The translations under genes and the position numbers were made by a program. Below, one piece after another: positions 15,223-22,746 of a stretch of DNA of 39,893 bases. Below the pieces are notes generated by a model. It saw nothing but the letters and a program-made list of their open reading frames with translations. It searched no databases and was not told the origin of the DNA. The stretch is taken from IMG/VR virus record IMGVR_UViG_3300025892_000050, positions 1-39,893 of that record. One strand, written 5' to 3'. Source of the DNA: a virus. The number at the start of each line of letters is the position of its first letter. Positions within the stretch are counted from its first letter, which is position 1.

Positions 15223-16804
15223 AGATGAACTAATTGAAATTGAAAAAAGATTAAATAGAAAACCGAATCATACAGAAGAATCCGTTTTTGATGCAATGTG
15301 GAGTGAACATTGCAGTTATAAAACAAGCAAGCCTCATTTACGTAGATTATACACAGATAACAAATATGTTTTTTCAAGTCCTGGTGAAAACGCTGGAGTA
15401 ATTAGTATTGGTGGCACTGATAAAGTCGCATTTAAAATGGAGTCACATAATCACCCAAGTTATATTGAACCATTTCAAGGTGCAGCAACCGGAGTTGGTG
15501 GTATTCTACGTGATATCTTTACAATGGGATTTAGACCTATTGCACTTACCAATAATTTATTTTTCGGAGACCCTGCATTTTCTGATGATAGTAAACGTGT
15601 TATGGATGGAGTGATTGCAGGATTAACACACTATGGAAATTGTGTAGGTGTACCCACTGTCAGTAGTAAAATAAAGTTTAATGAAAGATATGAAAAAAAT
15701 CCACTAGTAAATGCAATGGCAATTGGTCATACTAGAGAACGTATTATAAAAAGTGTAGCCAAAAATCCGGGAAGATTATTATATGTCGGTGCTAAGACAG
15801 GAAGAGATGGTATTGGCGGAGCAGTAATGGCAAGTGATAGTTTCACAGATGGTGTAGATTTACGCCCTACTGTACAAGTGGGAGATCCATATCTAGAAAA
15901 GTTGTTAATAGAAGCCTGTCTTGAACTAGCAAAAACAGAACATGTGATTGCCGCACAAGATATGGGAGCAGCAGGACTTACCAGTTCTTCTACTGAAATA
16001 GGTATAAAAGGAGGCTCTGCATTATTTAAAGGAACATGTGGTATAGAATTAAATCTAGATAAAGTTCCGTTAAGAGAAACAGGTATGGAAGCTTGGGAGA
16101 TTTTACTCAGTGAATCTCAGGAAAGAATGTTGTTTGTTTTGCACGATCGGGGAATAGAAGAAGCTAAAGCTATTTTTGATAAATGGGATTTGGATTGTGT
16201 AGAAATTGGTCATACAACAGAAGATGGAAATTTTACAGTGTATAAGGATGGTAATGTTTGTTGTAATTTTCCGCTTAGTGCTTTAGAATATCCAGAAATG
16301 GAAAGACCCTGGAAACCAATATTTGAAAGAGAAGAAGCACAGGAGAATTATTTTTATAGTTCAGAATTAATTCATTCTCAATATGATAGTGAAGTTCAAG
16401 GTAATACAATAAAGGGTATTAGAGATGATGTAGCTATTGTCAGAATACCTAGAAAAGATGCCAGAGGTAAAGATAAACAAATTGCAATTTATACTGATAG
16501 CTTTCCATATCAGAGTTATATTAATCCAGACCAAGGAGCAGAGAATTGTATAGTTTCAGTTTATGATAAATTAGTTTCTATTGGTGCTAAACCTATAGCA
16601 TTAACAAATTGTTTGAATTTCGGCAATCCTGAGAACCCTGAGATTATGTTTGAGTTTAAAGAAACTATAGATGCAATGGCTAGAATCTGTGAGAAACTGG
16701 ACTTTCCTGTTGTCAGCGGCAATGTGAGTTTCTATAATGAAACATCAGGACAAAATATATTACCTACTCCAGTATTTGGAGCAATTGGTTTAATGGAGGA
16801 TTAA
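15212..16804 (+). CDS. purL: Phosphoribosylformylglycinamidine synthase PurL, lacking C-terminal domain
   Basis: PurL makes FGAM from FGAR (step 4) in complex with PurS and PurQ. Recognisable segments are SEHCSYKTSKPH, ESHNHPSYIEPFQGAATGVG, DIFTMGFRPIALTN, AAQDMGAAGLTSSSTE, SESQERMLFV and the second half start (NCLNFGNPENPEIM, VSGNVSFYNET, PTPVFGAIGLMED). The protein ends there, at 530 residues. Small-type PurL (as in Bacillus) is about 740 residues and continues with a second AIRS C-domain of about 170-200 residues. The missing part is absent from the following bases, which start purQ through a TAATG overlap. So this looks like a clean domain-boundary truncation, and activity is uncertain. 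Confidence 0.9.
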   Translation: MLTKDELIEIEKRLNRKPNHTEESVFDAMWSEHCSYKTSKPHLRRLYTDNKYVFSSPGENAGVISIGGTDKVAFKMESHNHPSYIEPFQGAATGVGGILRDIFTMGFRPIALTNNLFFGDPAFSDDSKRVMDGVIAGLTHYGNCVGVPTVSSKIKFNERYEKNPLVNAMAIGHTRERIIKSVAKNPGRLLYVGAKTGRDGIGGAVMASDSFTDGVDLRPTVQVGDPYLEKLLIEACLELAKTEHVIAAQDMGAAGLTSSSTEIGIKGGSALFKGTCGIELNLDKVPLRETGMEAWEILLSESQERMLFVLHDRGIEEAKAIFDKWDLDCVEIGHTTEDGNFTVYKDGNVCCNFPLSALEYPEMERPWKPIFEREEAQENYFYSSELIHSQYDSEVQGNTIKGIRDDVAIVRIPRKDARGKDKQIAIYTDSFPYQSYINPDQGAENCIVSVYDKLVSIGAKPIALTNCLNFGNPENPEIMFEFKETIDAMARICEKLDFPVVSGNVSFYNETSGQNILPTPVFGAIGLMED

Positions 16805-17421
16805 TGTATAAGGTTGGAGTTGTTATATTTCCTGGTTCCAATTGTGAGCAAGAAACTATTAGATTTTTAAAGACTTATAAGGAATTCCAAGTATCTACAA
16901 TTTGGCACAAAGAAAGTTCTGTTCCAAAATTAGATATGTATGTTTTACCAGGTGGATTTAGTTATGGAGATTATTTACGTGCCGGTATTCTTGCAAGTTT
17001 AAGTCCAGCAATGAATGATATTGAAAAATATGCCAATGATGGTAGAAAAGTTTTAGGAATATGTAATGGATTTCAGATTCTATGTGAGAGAAAGATATTA
17101 ACCGGCACACTGAGAAAAAATAATACTTTAAAATTCATATGCAAAGAAGTTGAATTATATGATAATCATCTAAAAAACATTACTGTACCAATTGCACATG
17201 GAGACGGACAGTTTTATTGTAATAAAAATGATCATTTTAATTTTGAAGTAGCTTGGCGCTACAAACCACTCAATCCAAACGGAAGTCTACATGCTATAGC
17301 TGGCATATACAACAATAAAGGTAATGTTCTTGGATTAATGCCTCATCCAGAACGTGCTTTTGAAAGTCATCACAAAAGTAAAGATGGTTATATAATAATA
17401 GATAAATTCTTATTAAGGTAA
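16804..17421 (+). CDS. purQ: Phosphoribosylformylglycinamidine synthase, glutaminase subunit PurQ
   Basis: PurQ supplies ammonia from glutamine to PurL. The 205-residue class I amidotransferase shows VVIFPGSNCEQET near the start, LPGGFSYGDYLRAG (48-61), the nucleophile Cys87 in LGICNGFQ, IAHGDGQFYC near 130-139 and the His181/Glu183 pair in PHPERAFE. Length is slightly below the bacterial norm of about 225. Its ATG overlaps the purL stop (TAATG), so the two are translated together. All catalytic residues are present, in contrast to the shortened PurL. Confidence 0.94.
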   Translation: MYKVGVVIFPGSNCEQETIRFLKTYKEFQVSTIWHKESSVPKLDMYVLPGGFSYGDYLRAGILASLSPAMNDIEKYANDGRKVLGICNGFQILCERKILTGTLRKNNTLKFICKEVELYDNHLKNITVPIAHGDGQFYCNKNDHFNFEVAWRYKPLNPNGSLHAIAGIYNNKGNVLGLMPHPERAFESHHKSKDGYIIIDKFLLR

Positions 17422-17423
17422 TT

Positions 17424-18365
17424 ATGAATTATAAAGATGCTGGAGTTGATGTAAATTTGGCAAATAATCTTGTAGATAAAATAAAAACTTATTCAGACCA
17501 AATTGGTAAATTTTCAGCTACGTGTGTTCTTCCGCAATGGTCAAATGGTAGTCTTGTTATGAGTTGTGATGGGGTAGGTACAAAAGTATTACTTGCAAAA
17601 TATGCTAAAGAAGTTTATCAACGTCCAATGAATTCAATTGGAGAAGATTGTGTAGCTATGGTAATGAATGATATTTTATGTGAAAATGCAGAACCTCTTT
17701 TTTTTATGGATTATTTTGCAACAGGTGAGTTAAATGAATCTTTTTATCTGGAAGTAATAGCAGGTATAGATAGTGCTTGTAAAAATATAAATGTAAAATT
17801 AGTAGGAGGTGAAACTGCTGAATTACCAGAAATGTTTAAAACAAATAAAAACTTTGATGTTTGTGGATTTGGAGTAGGTACAAAATTAGATGAAAATACA
17901 AAGAAAATTAAAAAGAATGATATTTTAATTGGACTTTATAGTACCGGTCTTCATAGTAATGGTTTTAGTTTAATAAACAAATTACTAAAAGATGACTATA
18001 AAATTAAAATAACAGAAGAACTGTTAAATAATTTGTTAAAACCAACTAAAATATATAAAAATGATTTAGATGAATTTAGAAAAAAATTAGTAGATATTAA
18101 AGCAGTTGCTCACATTACTGGAGGTGGTTGGAATAATATTAATAGAAGTATTTCATCTAAACATTCTATAAACTGGAAATCAGAATCAAAAATTTATTTT
18201 GCACATGAAGAATTGTTTAGTTGGTTACAAGAAAAAACATCATTAACAAATGATGAAATGAGAAGCACATTTAATTGTGGTTTAGGAATGGTTTTAGTAG
18301 TTGATCCTAAAAATTTAAAATCTGTTAATTTAAATTATGAAGTTTTGGGTGTATTAGAAAGTTGA
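17424..18365 (+). CDS. purM: Phosphoribosylformylglycinamidine cyclo-ligase (AIR synthetase)
   Basis: PurM closes the imidazole ring of AIR (step 5). The 313-residue protein starts with the typical MNYKDAGVDVNLANNLV, then SCDGVGTKVLLA, IGEDCVAMVMND, FFMDYFATG, LVGGETAELPEMF, the LYSTGLHSNGFSL loop and AHITGGGWNNINR. The C-terminus (NCGLGMVLVVDP...VLGVLES) is about 20-30 residues shorter than bacterial homologues but includes the last core strand. It starts two bases after the purQ stop, with AAGG as ribosome site. It is the last gene of the purine operon; I saw no terminator after it. Confidence 0.94.
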   Translation: MNYKDAGVDVNLANNLVDKIKTYSDQIGKFSATCVLPQWSNGSLVMSCDGVGTKVLLAKYAKEVYQRPMNSIGEDCVAMVMNDILCENAEPLFFMDYFATGELNESFYLEVIAGIDSACKNINVKLVGGETAELPEMFKTNKNFDVCGFGVGTKLDENTKKIKKNDILIGLYSTGLHSNGFSLINKLLKDDYKIKITEELLNNLLKPTKIYKNDLDEFRKKLVDIKAVAHITGGGWNNINRSISSKHSINWKSESKIYFAHEELFSWLQEKTSLTNDEMRSTFNCGLGMVLVVDPKNLKSVNLNYEVLGVLES

Positions 18366-18384
18366 TTATTAAAAGGAAAATATC

Positions 18385-18897
18385 ATGAAAGTTTATTTGT
18401 GTGGTTATCGTAGTTACTTGCATTTTTTTTATGATTGGCTTGTAGATGCAGAAGAAAGCGGAAAAATTAGTAAAAGAACTTATGATATTCTTTTTAGTAT
18501 TAATGATAAATTGTGTACAGTTGTCAATTGGGTTTGGCAACGTACACGTTTTGATTATGTAAAAATAGATGGAGATGATATATATAGTTTAGATTATAAA
18601 CTTTCTCAGGTTATTCATCCAGCACTTGTTAAGTTAAGAAAGGATAATGTATATTCTGTTCCATTTGTATCAAGTGATGATGTACCTGAAGAATTAAAAT
18701 TAGAAGATGATTCTCCAGTTAATGACACTGATATAGAATTTTTAGAAAAAAGATGGCACTATGTTTTGGATGAAATGATTTATGCATTTGAAAAAGTGAA
18801 GGAAGATAACATTATATTATTAAGCACAGAAAAGAGAAAAAGAGTTGATAATGGACTTTTGTTGTTTGGTAAATACTATTGTAATTTATGGATTTAG
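18385..18897 (+). CDS. Conserved phage protein of unknown function
   Basis: The 170-residue product has MKVYLCGYRSYLHFFYDWL at the start, a middle SLDYKLSQVIHPALVKLR and a late WHYVLDEMIYAFE, ending with an NGLLLFGKYYCNLW segment. These Trp/Tyr-rich motifs recur in large phages, as far as I recall, but no function is known to me. AAGGA precedes the ATG. It follows purM by 19 bases and precedes the Fe-S genes, so it may be part of a longer transcript. Confidence 0.65.
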   Translation: MKVYLCGYRSYLHFFYDWLVDAEESGKISKRTYDILFSINDKLCTVVNWVWQRTRFDYVKIDGDDIYSLDYKLSQVIHPALVKLRKDNVYSVPFVSSDDVPEELKLEDDSPVNDTDIEFLEKRWHYVLDEMIYAFEKVKEDNIILLSTEKRKRVDNGLLLFGKYYCNLWI

Positions 18898-18924
18898 TGA
18901 TAACAATAAATCAAACAAGGAGGT

Positions 18925-19032
18925 ATGACAACTGAAGGATTGGATTCTGAAAAATATAAAGAAGAAAAAGAAAGTGCAGATAATTTTAATATAAAATATA
19001 ATGTAGTCAGATATGTTTTACATCATCGCTAA
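18925..19032 (+). CDS. Possible 35-residue peptide
   Basis: An ATG at 18925 opens 35 codons (MTTEGLDSEKYKEEKESADN, then a NIKYNVVRYVLHHR end). A very strong AGGAGG lies only one or two bases before the ATG, which is too close for an ideal ribosome site. It fills the gap before the IscA-like gene. The product is charged and has no recognised motif. Confidence 0.4.
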   Translation: MTTEGLDSEKYKEEKESADNFNIKYNVVRYVLHHR

Positions 19033-19041
19033 GAGGTAAAA

Positions 19042-19395
19042 TTGATTATTGGAGATAAAGATTTTACAATTTCTATTACAGAAAAAGCAAAAAATATATT
19101 TTATGAAGCAGATGAAAAATTTATAAGAGTTGGAGCAAATCCAGGAGGATGTTCGGGATGGAGATGGACACTTGAATCAACTAATGACCTCAAACTCAAT
19201 GATGTTACATTTGAAGGTGGTAGAATAATCATTGATAAAGAACTATTGACAAACGTTATAGGTTCTATTACTATAGATTATAAGGATGATAATTTAATTG
19301 AACAAGGGTTTGTTTTTTTAACTAATTCAGGACAATGTGGTTGTGGAGAATCTTTTCAACCGTTAAATTCTAATTTTAAATTAGGAATTGAATAA
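19042..19395 (+). CDS. iscA: IscA/ErpA/HesB-like Fe-S carrier
   Basis: A-type carriers hold and deliver Fe-S clusters. The 117-residue product has the fold markers ISITEKAKNIF near the start and the three conserved cysteines: Cys37 in PGGCSGWRW, then Cys99 and Cys101 in SGQCGCGESF. These correspond to the family's Cys35/99/101 pattern. The predicted start is TTG at 19042 with GAGGT just before it; no better ATG exists upstream in frame. The frame ends two bases before the IscU ATG. Together they form a scaffold plus carrier pair. The E. coli operon also holds iscS and chaperones, which are absent here. Confidence 0.92.
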   Translation: MIIGDKDFTISITEKAKNIFYEADEKFIRVGANPGGCSGWRWTLESTNDLKLNDVTFEGGRIIIDKELLTNVIGSITIDYKDDNLIEQGFVFLTNSGQCGCGESFQPLNSNFKLGIE

Positions 19396-19396
19396 T

Positions 19397-19774
19397 ATGT
19401 CATACAGCAAAGAAGTCTTGGACCATTATAATGACCCAAAAAATGTAGGAAGTTTTTCTAAAGATGATGAAAATATTGGTACAGGATTAGTAGGCGCACC
19501 TGAATGTGGTGATGTAATGAAACTACAAATCAAAGTAGAAAACGATAGAATAGTTGACGCTAAATTTAAAACATTTGGTTGTGGAAGTGCAATTGCTAGT
19601 TCCAGTTTAGCAACTGAATGGGTAAAAGGAAAAACAATAGATGAGGCACTTGAAATAAAAAATACTGAAATAGTTGAAGAACTCTCTCTACCTCCCGTTA
19701 AAATTCATTGTTCTGTTTTAGCAGAAGATGCTATTAAAGCCGCAATCAAAAATTATCGTGAAAGAGCCGTATGA
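19397..19774 (+). CDS. iscU: IscU/NifU-like Fe-S scaffold
   Basis: IscU is the scaffold on which [2Fe-2S] clusters are built by IscS. The 125-residue product keeps all ligands: Cys37 and Asp39 in PECGDVM, Cys62 in FGCGSAI, and His104/Cys105 in KIHCSVLAEDA. It also keeps the exact LPPVK motif (99-103) that HscA recognises, so it should work with host chaperones. I chose ATG 19397; a TTG nine bases upstream is less likely. It overlaps the next gene by four bases. The phage supplies no IscS, so sulfur would come from the host cysteine desulfurase. Confidence 0.93.
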   Translation: MSYSKEVLDHYNDPKNVGSFSKDDENIGTGLVGAPECGDVMKLQIKVENDRIVDAKFKTFGCGSAIASSSLATEWVKGKTIDEALEIKNTEIVEELSLPPVKIHCSVLAEDAIKAAIKNYRERAV

Positions 19775-20112
19775 TTATATACGTAGACATAGATGGAACC
19801 ATTTGTGAAGAAGTTAAAATGGCAGATGGTTCCAAAGACTATCCGAATCATAAGCCAATATATGAACGGATTATGTATTTAAATTCTTTATATGATGAAG
19901 GTCATGAGATACATTATTGGACTGCAAGAGGAGCCAGAAGTGGTATAGACTGGACTGAATTGACAAATAAACAAATAAAAGAATGGGGATGTAAGCACAC
20001 AAGTGTAACTGTTGGAGGAAAACCACACTTTGATATATATGTTTGTGACAAAAGTTTTAATGCCGATGCATGGTTTACACATCAAAAATTACATAAAAAA
20101 TTAAAAAAATAA
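19771..20112 (+). CDS. HAD-like phosphatase
   Basis: The 113-residue product starts with the HAD motif VDIDGTICE, nucleophile Asp6 and acid/base Asp8, followed by a TARG turn (motif II Thr in HYWTARGA) and a C-terminal KPHFDIYVCDKSFNADAW region with the motif III/IV Lys and Asp. It lacks a cap domain, as in the short phage HAD proteins. The substrate is unknown; sugar-phosphate, nucleotide or 5'-end processing are all possible. It is coupled to iscU by an ATGA-type overlap. A strong promoter follows its stop. Confidence 0.78.
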   Translation: MIIYVDIDGTICEEVKMADGSKDYPNHKPIYERIMYLNSLYDEGHEIHYWTARGARSGIDWTELTNKQIKEWGCKHTSVTVGGKPHFDIYVCDKSFNADAWFTHQKLHKKLKK

Positions 20113-20113
20113 C

Positions 20114-20141
20114 TTGACATTTCTTTCAAGTCTGATATACT
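20114..20141 (+). promoter_or_regulatory. Sigma-70-like promoter
   Basis: TTGACA (20114-20119), a 16-base spacer and TATACT (20136-20141) precede the gene at 20186 by about 45 bases. It follows the cTTGACAtt pattern seen at several other sites in the window. Confidence 0.7.
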
Positions 20142-20185
20142 TATTTCTATAGTTTGATTGACCCAACTCAAACCTTAGAGGTATC

Positions 20186-20551
20186 ATGGAAAATTTTGAA
20201 AATGCAATTGCCATTTATCTTCAAGCAATCATAGCAGACTATAAAGTATTTTCATCATGGGGAAGGAACCTGAGAGCAACCAGAACAGAAGCAGAAATCA
20301 GAAGTCAGATGATTGAAAAGTTTGAGAAAGGTATTGATATTACATATGGTAAGAAATATGCCAAAGTGACTACAACTATTGGTAATGGTCAAGAAACTGT
20401 TCATTCTTTTGTTGTATTGGAAGACGGTACTAAATTCAAAAGAGGTGACATTCTGATGGCAGCAAGTTGGGCAAGTCCTGCAAAAAATAAGGCAAGAGGA
20501 AATATTTTTGGTGAGTACAAAACAAAATGGACAGGTGCAGAGTACCTTTAA
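20186..20551 (+). CDS. Protein of unknown function
   Basis: The 121-residue product begins with a helix (MENFENAIAIYLQAIIADYK), an Arg-rich middle (GRNLRATRTEAEIRSQMIEK) and a beta-rich second half (YAKVTTTIGNGQETVHSFVV, then KFKRGDILMAASWASPAKN). No family is recognised. AGAGGT before the ATG and the strong promoter upstream suggest early expression. The second half could be a small OB- or SH3-like barrel, but that is a shape argument only. Confidence 0.65.
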   Translation: MENFENAIAIYLQAIIADYKVFSSWGRNLRATRTEAEIRSQMIEKFEKGIDITYGKKYAKVTTTIGNGQETVHSFVVLEDGTKFKRGDILMAASWASPAKNKARGNIFGEYKTKWTGAEYL

Positions 20552-20580
20552 TTTATTAACATAATTAATGAGATTATATA

Positions 20581-20751
20581 ATGTCAAACAAATCAAAAGC
20601 CGGTTCTAGTCAACATAATGCAGAATTAAAAGCCGGGCAAGTTAAGTTTTTAGAAACAGGCGGTGCTACTGAAAATATCAGACAATCATCTTCAATATGT
20701 TTTCGCAGAATTGAAATTATTGATGGTAAAAAATATAGAGTTTTTTCATGA
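20581..20751 (+). CDS. Small basic protein of unknown function
   Basis: The ATG at 20581 opens 56 codons: MSNKSKAGSSQHNAELKAGQ then VKFLETGGATENIRQSSS and a short beta segment (CFRRIEIIDGKKYRVFS). It overlaps the next gene by four bases (TCATGA), which supports it as a real coupled gene. No family is recognised. Confidence 0.55.
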   Translation: MSNKSKAGSSQHNAELKAGQVKFLETGGATENIRQSSSICFRRIEIIDGKKYRVFS

Positions 20752-21143
20752 AAGAATTAGTGGATCATCCAGAGCATTACAATTCTCATCCTTCTGGTGT
20801 GGAAGCAATTGTTATTGTTGAGAACATGTCATTTGGATTGGGTAATGCATTTAAGTATGTATATAGACACAAATATAAGAATGGTGTAGAAGATTTAAAA
20901 AAAGCTATCTGGTATTTGAAACGTGAAATAGATAATCCGATTTATGATCATAGACACCCGGATTATAGATATTTTGGAGTGTATGATGCATTTCTTGAAA
21001 TATTAAAACATGAAGAGGATGATACAGTAAGACAAGTACTTGATTATATATATTACTATTCTTATACAAATAAAAATTCTAAAGAATTAGAAAAGGCTAT
21101 TGATTTAATCAATCTTTTAATTTTAAAATATAATAAAATATAG
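20748..21143 (+). CDS. DUF3310-like protein
   Basis: The 131-residue product has the DUF3310 pattern: a DHPEHYNSHPSGVEAIVIVE start, then FGLGNAFKYVYRHKYKN and VEDLKKAIWYLKREID. Homologues are common in phages (sometimes labelled nucleotide kinase) and their biochemical role is unsettled. The tail beyond residue 70 is helical (AFLEILKHEEDDTVRQVLDY) and less conserved. It is coupled to the small gene upstream by ATGA. Confidence 0.8.
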   Translation: MKELVDHPEHYNSHPSGVEAIVIVENMSFGLGNAFKYVYRHKYKNGVEDLKKAIWYLKREIDNPIYDHRHPDYRYFGVYDAFLEILKHEEDDTVRQVLDYIYYYSYTNKNSKELEKAIDLINLLILKYNKI

Positions 21144-21187
21144 AACATTATATGCTAAATTATATAATTAATATTATGGAGTTTAAT

Positions 21188-21322
21188 ATGAGGACTTTGT
21201 TTGTTGTTTTTGCTATTTCTTTATTTGCGGCATCTTGCACACATAATCATTTTTGCTGGCCTGGCAATTATGAAAATGGTATGATGAAAAATACCCTATC
21301 ATGTGAACGTATTAATCATTAA
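21188..21322 (+). CDS. Small putative lipoprotein
   Basis: The ATG at 21188 opens 44 codons. The first 17 residues (MRTLFVVFAISLFAASC) form a lipoprotein signal with a lipobox AASC and Cys17 as the possible lipid site. The mature part is short (THNHFCWPGNYENGM...). A GGAG lies just upstream. It overlaps the next gene start. Phage lipoproteins of this size can act in superinfection exclusion or lysis, but neither is shown. Confidence 0.55.
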   Translation: MRTLFVVFAISLFAASCTHNHFCWPGNYENGMMKNTLSCERINH

Positions 21323-21851
21323 TATGAAAAACGAATATACTCACCTAAAAACAATTAAAAAAGTTATAGAACAGCATGAATATGATTATAAGTCTTTATA
21401 TATTCTTATGATTAATGATGTTGTCAATAAAGTTGATTTTAGGAGTATGAGTGAGTATATGCGTATCCTTGAATTAAAATGGAATAATGTTACACCTCCG
21501 CAAAGATTGATTAAATCAACATGTTACCACTTATTAATAGATTCTGCTACAAAATTAATAAACAATAAATTAGATAAAATATTTTGTAATCATGAACATC
21601 TTAATGTTGAAATATACAGTATTAATTATCATGATAAAAACTTAGCAGGAAATATTAATGTATATTTTAATTTAGAAAGAAAGGAAAATTTACTGAGGGA
21701 TTATTTTTCATTAGTAGATTTTGAAAATGCTTATTTGTCTACAGATGAAAAAATAGAAATTTTAAATAATAGATTATCAGCAGTAGAAGATAAGCTTGAA
21801 TTAGAACGTATAAGAAAAAAAATAGATAGTCATCCTGACACTTCTGAATGA
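21303..21851 (+). CDS. Protein of unknown function, mostly helical
   Basis: The frame begins with GTG at 21303 or ATG at 21324; the ATG gives MKNEYTHLKTIKKVIEQHEY. Neither has a clear ribosome site; the GTG overlaps the lipoprotein gene. The 175-182-residue product is helical and charged and ends with a coiled-coil-like stretch (KIEILNNRLSAVEDKLELER). No family is recognised. A terminator-like hairpin follows the stop at once. Confidence 0.55.
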   Translation: MNVLIINMKNEYTHLKTIKKVIEQHEYDYKSLYILMINDVVNKVDFRSMSEYMRILELKWNNVTPPQRLIKSTCYHLLIDSATKLINNKLDKIFCNHEHLNVEIYSINYHDKNLAGNINVYFNLERKENLLRDYFSLVDFENAYLSTDEKIEILNNRLSAVEDKLELERIRKKIDSHPDTSE

Positions 21852-21852
21852 A

Positions 21853-21880
21853 CGGATTTTTACAGAAATAATCCGATTTT
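21853..21880 (+). terminator. Probable intrinsic terminator
   Basis: CGGATT (21853-21858) pairs with AATCCG (21870-21875) over an 11-base loop, followed by ATTTT. It lies right after the stop of the preceding gene and just before a new promoter, as expected of a unit boundary. The stem is short. Confidence 0.5.
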
Positions 21881-21884
21881 CCCC

Positions 21885-21912
21885 TTGACATTTCTCCCGC
21901 ATCTGCTATGAT
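21885..21912 (+). promoter_or_regulatory. Sigma-70-like promoter
   Basis: TTGACA (21885-21890), a 16-base spacer and TATGAT (21907-21912), about 44 bases before the ATG at 21956. Confidence 0.7.
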
Positions 21913-21955
21913 CTGATCATTGAGTGAGTGATTCCTAATCCAAAAGGAGAACGTT

Positions 21956-22219
21956 ATGATGATTCGCAAAATCTCTCAAGACCAACATCAGCAGATGCAA
22001 GCACTCAAAGAAAAGTATGACCAATCTCATGGTTCACCATTTGATGTTGGTACATGTGATAGCTACTACTACCGACCAGAATCCCCAAATTATTGGGAAG
22101 GCGGCTCCAAAATCAGAGGAACTCAAATCTTTGAAGCAGATATGACCCCAGAGCAAATTGAAGCATACCATGCTGGTTATGCATACAATGAGTGGATGGG
22201 AGATAAAAAAGAATGGTAG
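21956..22219 (+). CDS. Small early-type protein of unknown function
   Basis: The 87-residue product starts MMIRKISQDQHQQMQALKEK and ends NEWMGDKKEW, with a Tyr/Pro-rich middle (CDSYYYRPESPNYWEGG) and a helical AYHAGYAYNEW end. No family is recognised. A strong GGAGA site precedes the ATG, and the gene has its own near-consensus promoter. Its base composition is less AT-rich than neighbouring genes, which may indicate a separate origin or strong expression. Confidence 0.65.
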   Translation: MMIRKISQDQHQQMQALKEKYDQSHGSPFDVGTCDSYYYRPESPNYWEGGSKIRGTQIFEADMTPEQIEAYHAGYAYNEWMGDKKEW

Positions 22220-22231
22220 TCATTTTTTTAC

Positions 22232-22260
22232 TTGACATTTTGATTATCCTAGTGTATACT
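22232..22260 (+). promoter_or_regulatory. Sigma-70-like promoter
   Basis: TTGACA (22232-22237), a 17-base spacer and TATACT (22255-22260), 43 bases before the ATG at 22304. It has the same cTTGACAtt form as the other early-type promoters. Confidence 0.75.
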
Positions 22261-22303
22261 ATCTTCTGTTGATTGATTAAATAACTTCTCAAGGAGAATC
22301 GTC

Positions 22304-22726
22304 ATGGCAAACGTAAATCTTTCCCAAGTTCACAATGCACTTTCCCAAAAACTGAGTGGCAAGGAACTCTCCATTGCACAAGAAGTTGTCAACAAGATTG
22401 TTAAAAAGAATGGTGCGCTACGTGCCTCAAAGCCAAAAGGTGAGAGTGGTGTAGACTCTCTTGCTAAATATGTATGGCGCATGGTAGCGTTTGTTTGTTT
22501 GCCTGGCCAAAATGCATGTATGCCTGTTACAGCGGATTTTGATTTGTATTCCTACATTGAATCAGAAAAGCCGCATCTCAAAGGCGTTGAAACTATTCGT
22601 TACGCAAGAATCAAGGACAACGATGAGAAAGTTCTTGCGCAAACTATAGAAGATGCTGTTTGTCATGCAATCCCTAAAAACGAATGGAGAAACATCCGTG
22701 CTTGGGGAAGAGCATTGGGATACTAA
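22304..22726 (+). CDS. Early-type protein of unknown function
   Basis: The 140-residue product has a helical start (ALSQKLSGKELSIAQEVVNK), a basic middle (ALRASKPKGESGVDSLAKY) and a Trp/Cys-containing second half (VWRMVAFVCLPGQNACM, RNIRAWGRALGY end). No family is recognised. It has its own promoter and a strong AAGGAGA site. Like the previous gene it is richer in G and C than its neighbours. This fits a small early protein acting on the host, but the role is open. Confidence 0.65.
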   Translation: MANVNLSQVHNALSQKLSGKELSIAQEVVNKIVKKNGALRASKPKGESGVDSLAKYVWRMVAFVCLPGQNACMPVTADFDLYSYIESEKPHLKGVETIRYARIKDNDEKVLAQTIEDAVCHAIPKNEWRNIRAWGRALGY

Positions 22727-22746
22727 TTCTAACAAACGGAGTTTTC

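Noticed and set aside
22684-22746. Extended start for the two-segment membrane protein
   Set aside because: It would overlap the gene before it by 43 bases, and the internal ATG has a good ribosome site.
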